Shown: positions 29,573 through 41,692 of the stretch, piece by piece
How the letters are laid out: the number at the start of each line of letters is the position of its first letter
Numbering within the stretch: position 1 is the first letter of the stretch
Source: an uncultured Pelagibacteraceae bacterium
GTDB lineage: Bacteria; Pseudomonadota; Alphaproteobacteria; Pelagibacterales; Pelagibacteraceae
Length of the DNA: 64,000 bases
Assembly: GCA_902583345.1 (NCBI GenBank)
Contig: CACHVT010000001.1
Span: 97,426 to 161,425, forward strand
Direction of reading: 5' to 3'
The notes under the pieces: generated by a model
What the model was told of the DNA's origin: nothing
Database searches by the model: none
What the model saw: the letters and a program-made list of their open reading frames with translations, nothing else
Position numbers and translations under genes: made by a program

Positions 29573-31378
29573 ATGAATAAAAAAGATGAAAATTTTAAAG
29601 AAAAATTTAAACAAGCACTTATCTCTACAGCAAAAGTAATATCAGATGATTACTTGTTAGATATAAAAAATAAAAAAAATTTGAGTTCCAATAACTTAGA
29701 TTTTTTTGAATTAGATAATTTGTCCAGTAAAAATGATTTTGTAAGACTCAGGGCTGAAACAGACTCGGAAGCATTAAAGAAAAAATTTTCAAATAAAGAA
29801 ATATATCAGAAAAATATCCCAATAAAAAAATCTTGTAGAATGTTATATGATATTTCAGAAAAAATAAGATATGAGATTTTAGGGTCAAAGATCTTGAAAG
29901 GTACTTCAAAAAATTTTAAGGAAAATTACTCACAAAAACTAAGACTTAAAGGAAAAGACCAGCTTAAAAGCAAAGAGGATGTCACGATAGCTGAGGCTTT
30001 CGAACTTTATATGCTCAAAAACTTTCTAAATATAGAGCTGAATGACACATCGAAAAAAATGCTTAAGTTTTGGGAGGATGATTTTATTTCTTCGATTGGA
30101 AAGCATTTAAATTTTTTGAATAAAAATTTCGAAAATCAAGATATTTATAACTCTAAATTTTCAAAAATACTTACAGATATGAATATTTTTGACTCAGATG
30201 AAAATAATGAAAATAATGAAGATGCAGAAAAGAATAATGACCAAAATGATTTGAAGAACCAGGAAGACTCAAATGAATCATCAAACGAGCAAGAAAAAAC
30301 AAAAGAAGAAGAAAACCAAAATGGAATTGATGGCGATTATGATTTTGATCAATTACAAATGGATGAAAGATTATTTGATGCAGATTTAAATAAACAAAGC
30401 TCAGAAAAAATTTCACAAAAAGTAAATACAAATATTAATGATAAGGATTACAAAGTTTTTACTAAAAAATTTGATGAAATCGAAAAAGCTGAATTTTTAG
30501 AAACAAACGAAGAAATATTAAAACTAAGAAAAAACTTAGATCAACAACTAATCTCATTTCGAGATTTAATTACAAAACTTGCAAATAAACTGCAAAGACA
30601 ACTGCTCGCAAAACAAAATAGAGCTTGGGAGTTTGATTTAGAGGAAGGACTTTTAGATAGTTCAAAACTACCAAGAATAATTATGGATCCTTTTAATTCA
30701 CTTTCCTTTAAAAAAGAAAAGGATTTAGATTTTAAGGATACTATTGTTACACTTTTAATTGATAATTCTGGATCTATGAGAGGTAGACCAATAACTATAG
30801 CCACATTATGTGCAGATATATTATCTAGAACATTAGAAAGATGTGATGTTAAAGTTGAAATTTTAGGATTTACTACAAAAAATTGGAAAGGAGGAAAAAG
30901 TAGAGAGGAATGGAATAAAAATAATAAACCAAAAAACCCTGGGCGTCTAAATGATTTAAGACATATTATTTACAAAAGTGCAGACAGTCATTGGAGACAA
31001 TCTAAAAAAAATATCGGATTGATGCTTAAAGAGGGTTTGCTAAAAGAGAATATAGATGGTGAAGCAATATCTTGGGCATACAATAGATTAAAAAAAAGAA
31101 AAGAAGAAAGAAAAATTTTAATGGTTATTTCTGATGGAGCCCCCGTTGATGACTCCACCTTATCAGTAAATTCAGGTGATTTTTTGGAAAAACATCTTAA
31201 AAAAACAGTAAAATTTATTGAAAATAAAACAGATGTAGAAATTCTTGCTATAGGTATTGGACACGACGTTTCTAGATACTATAATAAAGCAATAAAGATT
31301 ACAGATGTTCAGGAATTAGGTGATGTCATGATAGGTCAATTAAGCGGTTTATTTGAAAATAAAAAAAAACTTAACTAA
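29573..31378 (+). CDS. cobT: CobT-like protein with acidic linker and C-terminal VWA domain
   Basis: [21 protein letters not shown], acidic/Asn-rich linker, directly follows cobS. Confidence 0.88.
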   Translation: MNKKDENFKEKFKQALISTAKVISDDYLLDIKNKKNLSSNNLDFFELDNLSSKNDFVRLRAETDSEALKKKFSNKEIYQKNIPIKKSCRMLYDISEKIRYEILGSKILKGTSKNFKENYSQKLRLKGKDQLKSKEDVTIAEAFELYMLKNFLNIELNDTSKKMLKFWEDDFISSIGKHLNFLNKNFENQDIYNSKFSKILTDMNIFDSDENNENNEDAEKNNDQNDLKNQEDSNESSNEQEKTKEEENQNGIDGDYDFDQLQMDERLFDADLNKQSSEKISQKVNTNINDKDYKVFTKKFDEIEKAEFLETNEEILKLRKNLDQQLISFRDLITKLANKLQRQLLAKQNRAWEFDLEEGLLDSSKLPRIIMDPFNSLSFKKEKDLDFKDTIVTLLIDNSGSMRGRPITIATLCADILSRTLERCDVKVEILGFTTKNWKGGKSREEWNKNNKPKNPGRLNDLRHIIYKSADSHWRQSKKNIGLMLKEGLLKENIDGEAISWAYNRLKKRKEERKILMVISDGAPVDDSTLSVNSGDFLEKHLKKTVKFIENKTDVEILAIGIGHDVSRYYNKAIKITDVQELGDVMIGQLSGLFENKKKLN

Positions 31379-32657
31379 TTTTTTTTAAATCAGTATTATT
31401 CCACTTTATTTTAACCACAGCACCTTTAATACTTGAGTTTTCAAAAGTTATTCTTGCAAGATTTCTTTCCAAGAGAGTTTTTCCAATAAATGTTCCTAAA
31501 CCCAAACCATATTTTGAAATATATTTATTTTCTTTTGATCTTATGTATGGCTCTCCTAATCTTGCTTTATCAATTAAGTCAGTTGGAAAGCCAGGACCAT
31601 CGTCTTTAATAATAATTTCCGATTCGTTGTTATTACTTTTCAAAATTACCTCTATTATTTCATCACTAAATTTATTAGCATTACCAATAAAATTTCTTAA
31701 TCCATATACAATCTCAGGAGATTTATAAGATTTAATTTTATTTTTGAAATTAGCCGTATTAATTAAAAATTTTTTTGTGCTAATTTCCTCAAAGGATCTA
31801 ACTATTTCTTTTACATAATTATCTAGAGATACTTCATTATCAAAAAATTCATCCTCTATATTTGGATTTAATGTAAGTTTTTTCAGTATTTCACTACATC
31901 TATTACTTTGACTAACTAATAGATCAAGGTCATTTTTAATTTTTTCATTATCACCATACTCTTTTTGTAATTCTTTTGTTGTTAATAAAATAGTTGAAAG
32001 TGGAGTGCCTAAGGAATGTGCTGCTGCTGCCGCTTGTCCTCCTAAAGAAATTAATTCATTCTCTTTGGCCATTATCTCTTGTATTTTATCGTAAGCCTCG
32101 TCCCTAATTCTATTCTTTTCTCCAAACTTAGCTCCAAAATATACTAAAAAACTTAAACCTATAAAAATAGCAATTGGGATACTATATAAATAATAATTTG
32201 GGGTATGAAAATGAAGCACTTCTGGATGAGGCAATTCCAAATGAAAAATTGATAAAAATATTAATAAAATAGATGTAAGAATCAAAAGAAAAATTGATGA
32301 TCTAATGATTAGATATTGAGATGAAAATACGGCAGGAATTATTATTAAAAAAATAAACGGGTTAGTGATACCACCTGTAAAATAAAACAAAAATGAAAGT
32401 TGAACAATATCAAAACTTAAAAATATTGTTGAATAATTATTATTAAGTTGATTTTCTTTTATTTTGAAATTTAAATATAAATTACTTAAAACGCTAATTA
32501 ATATAATTATAATACATGGAATATATTCAAATTTAAAATTAATTATAAATTCTACTACACATACAGTTATAAATTGACCCATGTAAGCTATCCATCTTAA
32601 ATTTACATATGTTGATTTATTAAGGGAATACTTTTTTGAAGTCTCTCTAAACTTCAT
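31371..32657 (-). CDS. regB: sensor histidine kinase, RegB/PrrB-like
   Basis: Six-TM N-terminus with [10 protein letters not shown]-box [28 protein letters not shown] boxes [18 protein letters not shown]. Confidence 0.8.
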   Translation of the reverse strand: MKFRETSKKYSLNKSTYVNLRWIAYMGQFITVCVVEFIINFKFEYIPCIIIILISVLSNLYLNFKIKENQLNNNYSTIFLSFDIVQLSFLFYFTGGITNPFIFLIIIPAVFSSQYLIIRSSIFLLILTSILLIFLSIFHLELPHPEVLHFHTPNYYLYSIPIAIFIGLSFLVYFGAKFGEKNRIRDEAYDKIQEIMAKENELISLGGQAAAAAHSLGTPLSTILLTTKELQKEYGDNEKIKNDLDLLVSQSNRCSEILKKLTLNPNIEDEFFDNEVSLDNYVKEIVRSFEEISTKKFLINTANFKNKIKSYKSPEIVYGLRNFIGNANKFSDEIIEVILKSNNNESEIIIKDDGPGFPTDLIDKARLGEPYIRSKENKYISKYGLGLGTFIGKTLLERNLARITFENSSIKGAVVKIKWNNTDLKKIS

Positions 32658-32660
32658 TAC

Positions 32661-34712
<2,052 letters not shown>

Positions 34713-34815
34713 TTATTTGGAAAAATTTATCATACCACATTTTAAACTAATTAAATATATAAGTTTAATTTAGATCTTGGTAGAGAGATCAATTTAGAGT
34801 AATTTAAAAAATATT

Positions 34816-35676
34816 ATGGTAAAAAAAGGCATAATTTTAGCGGGTGGTTCAGGTACTAGACTAAGTCCTTTAACTAAAGCAGTAAATAAACAATTACTGC
34901 CCATTAATGATAAACCTTTAATATTTTATCCCTTGTCCATTTTAATGTTAGCAAATATTAGAGATATTTTAATAATTGTTAATCCAAAGCAAATAGAAAA
35001 CTTTAAAAATCTTCTTGGAGATGGAAGAAGATATGGAATTAAATTACAATATAAAATTCAAAATAAGCCAAAAGGGCTTCCAGAGGCCTTTTTACTGGGA
35101 AAAAATTTTATTAAAAAAGAAAATGTGGCACTCATACTTGGTGATAATTTTTTTTATGGTCAAAGCCTAACAGCAAAACTTGAAAAATCACTGACACATA
35201 AAAATGGAGCTAGAATATTTTTAAAAAAAGTAAAAAAGCCAGATAATTATGGTGTCGCTGTAATTAGTAAGAATAAAATAGAAAAATTAATCGAAAAACC
35301 AAAAAAATTTATTTCAAACTATGCAATTACAGGTTTATATTTTTTTGATAATAACGTAACAGATTATGCAGAAAAACTTAAACCATCTAAAAGGGGTGAA
35401 TTGGAAATTATAGACCTACTAAAAATTTATAAAAAAAATTATAAATTAAATTTTGAGCATATTGGCAGAGGAGCTGTATGGTCCGATGCAGGGAAAATAG
35501 ATGACATGACCAATATATCTTCTTTTGTTCAATCTGTGGAAAAGGTTCAAGATATTAAAATTGCATGCTTGGAAGAAATAGCTTTATATAAAAAATGGAT
35601 CAATAAAAAGAAAATTTTAAAAAATGCTAACTTTTATGGCAACTGTGAATACAGTAATTACCTTAAAAAATTATAA
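34816..35676 (+). CDS. rfbA: glucose-1-phosphate thymidylyltransferase
   Basis: GIILAGGSGTRLSPLTKAVNKQLLPINDKPLIFYPLS, LGDNFFYG. Confidence 0.93.
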   Translation: MVKKGIILAGGSGTRLSPLTKAVNKQLLPINDKPLIFYPLSILMLANIRDILIIVNPKQIENFKNLLGDGRRYGIKLQYKIQNKPKGLPEAFLLGKNFIKKENVALILGDNFFYGQSLTAKLEKSLTHKNGARIFLKKVKKPDNYGVAVISKNKIEKLIEKPKKFISNYAITGLYFFDNNVTDYAEKLKPSKRGELEIIDLLKIYKKNYKLNFEHIGRGAVWSDAGKIDDMTNISSFVQSVEKVQDIKIACLEEIALYKKWINKKKILKNANFYGNCEYSNYLKKL

Positions 35677-35694
35677 AATCTAAATTATTTAAAA

Positions 35695-36210
35695 ATGAAA
35701 ATTATAAAAACACCAATAAAAGGTCTTCTAATTTTTAAAAGTAAAAAATTTGATGATAAAAGAGGATATTTTAGGGAAATATTACTTGAAAAAGTTTTAA
35801 AAAGAAAATTTAAATTTAATGTTGTATCTATGTCTAAAAAAAATGTAATTAGAGGACTTCACTTTCAAAAAGATAAACCACAAGCAAAATTTATTTCTGT
35901 TATAAAAGGTAAAATTATTGATGTAGTTGTAGATATTAGAAAAAATTCTAAAACTTACGGACAACACTTTAAAATTATTCTTTCAGATAAAAATTGTACA
36001 TCTTTACTTATCCCAGAAGGATTTGCCCACGGTTTCGGAGGCTTAGAAAAAGAAAACATAGTAGTTTACAGTTGTACTAACTATAGACATAAAAAAGGTG
36101 AAAGAGGAATACGTTGGAATGATAAAGATCTAAAAATAAATTGGGTCATAAAAAAACCAGTTATATCCTCAAAAGATAAAAAAAATATGTTCTTCAAAGA
36201 ATACAAATAA
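35695..36210 (+). CDS. rfbC: dTDP-4-dehydrorhamnose 3,5-epimerase family protein
   Basis: VIRGLHFQKDKPQAKFISVIKGKIIDVVVDIRKNSKTYGQ, IPEGFAHGF. Confidence 0.9.
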   Translation: MKIIKTPIKGLLIFKSKKFDDKRGYFREILLEKVLKRKFKFNVVSMSKKNVIRGLHFQKDKPQAKFISVIKGKIIDVVVDIRKNSKTYGQHFKIILSDKNCTSLLIPEGFAHGFGGLEKENIVVYSCTNYRHKKGERGIRWNDKDLKINWVIKKPVISSKDKKNMFFKEYK

Positions 36211-36211
36211 A

Positions 36212-36919
36212 ATGAAAATTATATTTATAGGTGGAAATGGAAGATTTGGAAAAATTTTCAAAAAATTTTCAAAAATGAAAAATATTCTTTATCCAAATAA
36301 AAAAAAATTTAATATTTTAAATATAAACTCAATAAAAAGTTTTATAATTAAGAACAAGCCTAAAATATTGATTCACGCTGCTGGATTATCGAGACCGATG
36401 AATGTTCATGAAAAAAATATTATTCAAAGTATTGATAAAAATATAATTGGAACTTGCAACCTAGTGAAAATATGTTCCATTTATAGGGTTAAAATAATCT
36501 ATTTATCAACAAATTACGTCTACCCAGGTAAAAGAGGCAACTACAAAGAAAATGACAGCTTGTTACCCTTCAACAATTATGCATGGTCTAAACTTGGTGG
36601 AGAGTGTGCAGTTCAGATGTATAAAAATTCTCTTATAATAAGACTTTGCATGACTGAAAAACCCTTTGTTCACAAATATGCATTTAACGATTTAATTACT
36701 AATTTTATTTTTCATGAAGATGTTGTTAAGCTTTTTCCCAAATTATTAAAGCTCAAAGGAATTATTAATGTTGGTGGCAAATCTCAATCTGTTTTTGCTT
36801 TTGCGAAGAGATATAATAAGGATATAAAAGGAATTAAGCACTCACAGTTATTAAAAGTAAAAATTCCACTCAATCATTCAATGAATTTAAAAAAGTTAAA
36901 TAAAATTTTATATGGTTAA
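36212..36919 (+). CDS. NAD(P)-dependent sugar reductase/epimerase, RfbD-like
   Basis: IIFIGGNGRFG, IHAAGLSRP, YLSTNYVYPG, YAWSKLGGE. Confidence 0.75.
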   Translation: MKIIFIGGNGRFGKIFKKFSKMKNILYPNKKKFNILNINSIKSFIIKNKPKILIHAAGLSRPMNVHEKNIIQSIDKNIIGTCNLVKICSIYRVKIIYLSTNYVYPGKRGNYKENDSLLPFNNYAWSKLGGECAVQMYKNSLIIRLCMTEKPFVHKYAFNDLITNFIFHEDVVKLFPKLLKLKGIINVGGKSQSVFAFAKRYNKDIKGIKHSQLLKVKIPLNHSMNLKKLNKILYG

Positions 36920-38090
36920 ATTTTTAGATTTAGGCTTACAGCCACTTGCTAATTCATATTTAAAAAAGAAAAATTTAAATCGAAAAGAAAAAAAATTTAA
37001 GCTAGAGGTTGCTTTTAACTCTAAAAATTATCTTGTTTCAATAGTAAATACTGTCCCAAAAGAAAAAATGTTTAACAATATGTATCCTTATAAATCGTCA
37101 GAATCCAAAACTATGCAAAAATCTTTTAAAAATTTAACAAAAAAGATAAAACAAAATTTTAAAACTGATTTTATAATAGAAATTGGAAGTAATGACGGTA
37201 TTTTTTTAAAAAATTTTAATAAACAATCAGTAGTCGGAGTTGAACCTTGTAAAAACTTAGCAAAACTTACAAAGAATATAAACTATACTACCTACTCTGA
37301 ATATTGGAATATAAAATTAGCGAGAAAAATTACTAAAAATAAGAAGGCTGATTTAATATATTCTGCAAACACTTTAAGTCATATAAAAAATTTGAATGAA
37401 ATTTTCAAAGCTATTAATTATTCATTGTCAGATAAAGGAATTTTAATATTAGAAGATCCGTCGCTACTCAAATGTATAAAAAACGTTGCATATGATCAAT
37501 TTTATTGTGAACATATATATGTTTTCTCAACTATTTCCCTAAAAAATATTCTAAATAATTTTGATTTAGAAATATTTGATATTCAAAATTTATCAACACA
37601 TGGCGGATCTAATAGATATTTTATTAAGAAAAAAATAAATAAAAATTTTCAGATTAAAAATAGTGTAAAAAATGAAGTTAAAAAAGAAATAAAATTTGGT
37701 CTACAAAAAATTTCGACTTTTAAAAAATTTGCAAAAAAAGTTAAAAAATCTAAAATTAAATTATTAAATATTTTTAAAAAATTAAAAAAAAAAAAATTAA
37801 ATATTATTGGATATGGTGCGACAGCCAAATCTTGTACAATTTTGAATTATTGCAAAATAGGAGATAAATTTATAGATTATTTTTATGACACAACCTCATA
37901 TAAGATAAATAGATATTTACCTGGAAGTAAAATATTAATTAAAAAGTATAAAAAATTAAATAAAAAAAATGTTGATATTGTCTTTTTAGGAGCCTGGAAT
38001 TTTAAAGAAGAAATTTTTAAAAAGGAAAAAGATTTTATAAAAAAAGGTGGAAAATTTATCATTCACATACCAACACCAAAAATAATTTAG
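36912..38090 (+). CDS. class I SAM-dependent sugar C-methyltransferase family protein, zinc-ribbon-less variant
   Basis: FLDLGLQPLANSYLKK, IEIGSNDGIFLKNF, EDPSLL..YDQFYCEHIYVFS, STHGGSNRYF, GYGATAKSCTILNY. Confidence 0.82.
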   Translation: MVKFLDLGLQPLANSYLKKKNLNRKEKKFKLEVAFNSKNYLVSIVNTVPKEKMFNNMYPYKSSESKTMQKSFKNLTKKIKQNFKTDFIIEIGSNDGIFLKNFNKQSVVGVEPCKNLAKLTKNINYTTYSEYWNIKLARKITKNKKADLIYSANTLSHIKNLNEIFKAINYSLSDKGILILEDPSLLKCIKNVAYDQFYCEHIYVFSTISLKNILNNFDLEIFDIQNLSTHGGSNRYFIKKKINKNFQIKNSVKNEVKKEIKFGLQKISTFKKFAKKVKKSKIKLLNIFKKLKKKKLNIIGYGATAKSCTILNYCKIGDKFIDYFYDTTSYKINRYLPGSKILIKKYKKLNKKNVDIVFLGAWNFKEEIFKKEKDFIKKGGKFIIHIPTPKII

Positions 38091-38106
38091 AAAAAGTTTA
38101 AAAAAA

Positions 38107-38196
38107 TGGCGGAGAGAGTGGGATTCGAACCCACGAAAGAGTTTCCCCTTAACACGCTTTCCAAGCGTGCGCCTTAAACCACTCGGCCATCTCTCC
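38107..38196 (-). tRNA. tRNA-Ser (GGA)
   Basis: GGAGAGATGGCCGAGTGGTTTAAGGCGCACGCTTGGAAAGCGTG...long variable arm...GTGGGTTCGAATCCCACTCTCTCCGCCA. Confidence 0.96.
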
Positions 38197-38254
38197 AAAG
38201 GTTTTATTACAATTTTTATTTTTTAGGTTGAATTTGTGAAACAAAATATAAGTA

Positions 38255-39064
38255 TCAAACATTTGAAATATCAAATTGTATTATTGGCCATAAAATATAA
38301 TTAGAATTTTTTTTAAACCAATAACCTAAGTATCTTTCAGCTAAAAAAGCATATATTCTTAACAATCCGTAACTTTTTTTTTTATCAAAACCAAAAATTT
38401 CCTCACATCTTTTTAACCATAAAAAAAGTGAACTATAATAACTGTTTAAAATTTCCGGTGAACTACATATAAACATATTAAATGGATTGAATGAACATTC
38501 GGAATTTACAAAATTCCTAAAATCTTCTCTATTTTCCTTATCTAACAAATCTATTGCCTTATCAAGATTTCCAAACCCGTGGTACATATCAAAATGAACC
38601 TTAATAGTCATTTTTTTTTTTGATAAGAATACAAAAGGATTTTTAATTAATTGTTTTTTACCATGTTTGAATATTTTACTTAATTTTGTATTGTTTACAT
38701 AATATTCATTACCCAAAACAACCTCATGCTCATTCCATTCCTTGGCCGCATCATCAATAATTGACTGATTTAGTCCTTTAAATTCTTTGTCAACATTATT
38801 TTTATGCCAAAATCTTCTATATTGACAAAATCCTATCCATTTAGCGTTGAAATTTTCTTTAAAATCGTTTTTCCAAAGCCAATAATGAAAAGTATTTTCT
38901 CCATAAGATATATTTTTTTCACTTATATGATCTTTGGTATTGTCCCTAAGCCAACCTTTGTCAAAATTTCCTTCCCCTGTTGATACGGGTATATAATTTA
39001 GTTTTTTTATTTTTTCTAAATGTGAATTTGTTTGTGATATGCAATACATTTTTAAAGATTTCAT
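38255..39064 (-). CDS. DUF4422-type putative glycosyltransferase
   Basis: YIPVSTGEGNFDKGWLRDNTKDHISEKNISYGENTFHYWLWKN, WIGFCQYRRFW. Confidence 0.75.
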   Translation of the reverse strand: MKSLKMYCISQTNSHLEKIKKLNYIPVSTGEGNFDKGWLRDNTKDHISEKNISYGENTFHYWLWKNDFKENFNAKWIGFCQYRRFWHKNNVDKEFKGLNQSIIDDAAKEWNEHEVVLGNEYYVNNTKLSKIFKHGKKQLIKNPFVFLSKKKMTIKVHFDMYHGFGNLDKAIDLLDKENREDFRNFVNSECSFNPFNMFICSSPEILNSYYSSLFLWLKRCEEIFGFDKKKSYGLLRIYAFLAERYLGYWFKKNSNYILWPIIQFDISNV

Positions 39065-39066
39065 AA

Positions 39067-39876
39067 TTAATTAATTATATATTTTTTATATTTTTCTAAG
39101 TTATTTTTTAAATATTCTGGAAAAGTATTATCAATTTCAATTTTTTTATAATCATGACCTCTTCCAAATAAATCCATTCTTTCATGAATTTTTTGCTTTA
39201 TTATTCCTGGTGAAGAATAATTTTCAGTGGCGAATTCAGAATGAGCAAATGTTTTTAATTTAATTGAGATTTCATCTGGAGTTAATATGTTATTAAAATG
39301 CCACCCAGCATTATCAAAAATCTGAATATTTTTTTCTTTATCTAATCTATAAAACTTATATTTTAAATTCTTAGATCTTACTTTTTGTCTCATAAAATCA
39401 ATAGATTTAAGATTTTTTTTTTTACTTACCCTAGTGCCTTCCCATGGACTTTCATATTTATTATAAAGGTTGAACTTAAAATTAAAACAAGTTTGCATAA
39501 ATATCCCGTACTTTTTATCAAGTTTAAAATTTTTTAATAATTCTGGTCTCGGGATCTCATCTGGATCAGAAAAAAAAATAAAATCTTCTTTATCTGCAAA
39601 ATCTATATTTTTTAATAAAAATTCTCTCTGGATTGCTTGGTTTTCCCAAATTGACGTATTTTCAGGAAAAGGTTCTTCTAATAAAAAATATTTAACTTTT
39701 TTATCGTCATAATGATCTTTTTTAATAAATTTTTTTTTTTTTGGTTTTCCTCTATGGTCAAAAATTGACTCGCATATAATAAAATAATCTACAAAATCTT
39801 TAAGTACATTATATCTAAAATCAAACATAAAATTATTATCAAAAAAAGTAATACAATCAAATATTTTGCTTTTCAT
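39067..39876 (-). CDS. glycosyltransferase family 17 (MGAT3-like)
   Basis: FDCITFFDNNFMFDFRYNVLKDFVDYFIICESIFDHRGKPK, IFFSDPDEIPRPE. Confidence 0.8.
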   Translation of the reverse strand: MKSKIFDCITFFDNNFMFDFRYNVLKDFVDYFIICESIFDHRGKPKKKKFIKKDHYDDKKVKYFLLEEPFPENTSIWENQAIQREFLLKNIDFADKEDFIFFSDPDEIPRPELLKNFKLDKKYGIFMQTCFNFKFNLYNKYESPWEGTRVSKKKNLKSIDFMRQKVRSKNLKYKFYRLDKEKNIQIFDNAGWHFNNILTPDEISIKLKTFAHSEFATENYSSPGIIKQKIHERMDLFGRGHDYKKIEIDNTFPEYLKNNLEKYKKYIIN

Positions 39877-39885
39877 AAAATTTAT

Positions 39886-41691
39886 TTAATCTTTATTTAT
39901 TCTTAAAACACCAATAAAAGCCTCTTGAGGTATTTCCACTTTACCAAATTGTTTAGATCTAGACTTACCTCTCTTTTGTTTATCTAATAATTTTCTCTTT
40001 CTATCTCTTGCTCCACCTCCATGAATTTTTGTTAATACATCTTTCTTAAAACCTTTAATCGTCTCTCTAGCTATTATTTTTCCACCTATTGCAGCTTGAA
40101 CTGGTATCATAAAGTTGTGTCTAGGTATTAAATCTTTTAATTTTTCACACACTTCTCGACCTACAGATTGAGCAAATTCTTTATGAACCATCATTGCTAA
40201 TGCATCTACAGGTTCCGAATTAACCAAGATTCCCATTTTGACCAAATCTCCTTCTTTATGACCAATAATTTCATAATCAAAACTTGCATATCCACTAGTC
40301 ATAGATTTTAATCTGTCATTAAAATCAAAAACAACTTCATTTAATGGAATTTCATAATTTACTACCGCTCTATTTCCTGAGTAACTTAAATTCGTTTGAA
40401 CTCCTCGTTTATTTTGACAAAGCTTCATTATTGCCCCTAAATATTGGTCGGGAGTAATAATTGTTGCTTTAATCCACGGTTCCTCAATAAATTTAATGAA
40501 GTTGGGTTCAGGTAAATTAGAGGGGTTTTGTAAATTTTTTACCTCCCCATTATTCATATGAACTTTATAAACAACGCCTGGTGTAGTAGTTAATAAATTG
40601 ATATCAAACTCTCTTTCGAGTCTTTCAGTTACTATTTCTAAGTGTAATAATCCCAAAAAACCACATCTAAAACCTAAGCCTAGTGCTGAAGATGTTTCGG
40701 CTTCAAAAGTAAAACTAGCATCATTTAATTTTAATTTTGCAAGGCCGTCTTTTAGTTTTTGGTATTCGGAACTATCGACAGGAAAAAGACCACAAAAAAC
40801 AACGGGTTTACTTGGTTTAAATCCTGGGAGAGCAACATTTAATGGATCATTTGTATCACAAATTGTATCTCCAACTTTTGTTTCGGATAATTCTTTTATT
40901 CCTGTTGTGATAAAACCAATCTCTCCAGCATTAAGCTCTTTTACATCTTCTGCTTTTGGAGTAAATACCCCAACCTTTTCAATATTGTAATCTTTATTGC
41001 TGGACATCATCTTTATCCTCATATTTTTTTTAATTTTTCCATCAATAATTCTAACTAAAATAACAACTCCCAAATAAGCATCATACCAACTATCTACTAA
41101 CAAACATTTTAGTTTTTCATTTAGATCTCCTTTTGGGCTTGGTAGTAACTCAATAATTTTTTCTAGTATTTCATCAATCCCTTCGCCGGTTTTGCCGGAG
41201 CATGGTACAGAATTTTTTGTATCAATTCCTATAACATCTTCGATTTGTTTGTTTGATTTTTCTAAATCTGAGGCAGGCAAGTCAATCTTATTTAATATTG
41301 GAATAATTTCATGATTTGAGTCTAGAGCTTGATAAACATTTGCTAGTGTTTGTGCTTCTACTCCTTGTGTGCTATCCACAATTAAAATTGATCCCTCACA
41401 AGCATATAATGATCTACTAACCTCATAACTAAAATCAACATGACCAGGAGTATCTATGATATTTAAAATATATTCCTTACCAGATTTTGATTTATAATTT
41501 AATTTTACAGTTTGAGCCTTGATCGTAATTCCTCTCTCCCTTTCTATATCCATTGAATCTAAAACTTGAGCTTTCATTTCTCTGTCCGAAAGACCTCCAC
41601 ATTTATGAATAATACGATCCGCAATAGTAGATTTACCATGATCAATATGAGCTATAATTGCAAAATTTCTTATATTTTGAATTGATGACAT
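39886..41691 (-). CDS. lepA: elongation factor 4 (LepA)
   Basis: [65 protein letters not shown]. Confidence 0.97.
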   Translation of the reverse strand: MSSIQNIRNFAIIAHIDHGKSTIADRIIHKCGGLSDREMKAQVLDSMDIERERGITIKAQTVKLNYKSKSGKEYILNIIDTPGHVDFSYEVSRSLYACEGSILIVDSTQGVEAQTLANVYQALDSNHEIIPILNKIDLPASDLEKSNKQIEDVIGIDTKNSVPCSGKTGEGIDEILEKIIELLPSPKGDLNEKLKCLLVDSWYDAYLGVVILVRIIDGKIKKNMRIKMMSSNKDYNIEKVGVFTPKAEDVKELNAGEIGFITTGIKELSETKVGDTICDTNDPLNVALPGFKPSKPVVFCGLFPVDSSEYQKLKDGLAKLKLNDASFTFEAETSSALGLGFRCGFLGLLHLEIVTERLEREFDINLLTTTPGVVYKVHMNNGEVKNLQNPSNLPEPNFIKFIEEPWIKATIITPDQYLGAIMKLCQNKRGVQTNLSYSGNRAVVNYEIPLNEVVFDFNDRLKSMTSGYASFDYEIIGHKEGDLVKMGILVNSEPVDALAMMVHKEFAQSVGREVCEKLKDLIPRHNFMIPVQAAIGGKIIARETIKGFKKDVLTKIHGGGARDRKRKLLDKQKRGKSRSKQFGKVEIPQEAFIGVLRINKD

Positions 41692-41692
41692 C

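Noticed and set aside
30171-30431. 86-aa His/Phe-rich - strand ORF
   Set aside because: Antisense shadow of the Asp/Asn/Glu-rich CobT linker
28598-31378. Functional aerobic cobaltochelatase
   Set aside because: No CobN or other corrin genes visible; kept only as CobS/T-like
37726-37800. Lys-rich poly-A stretches as repeats
   Set aside because: Low-complexity AAA/AAT codon usage expected in a very AT-rich genome, not a structured repeat
37986-38198. 70-aa - strand ORF
   Set aside because: Runs through tRNA-Ser and antisense to the methyltransferase C-terminus
40598-40990. 130-aa + strand ORF
   Set aside because: Antisense to the highly conserved lepA
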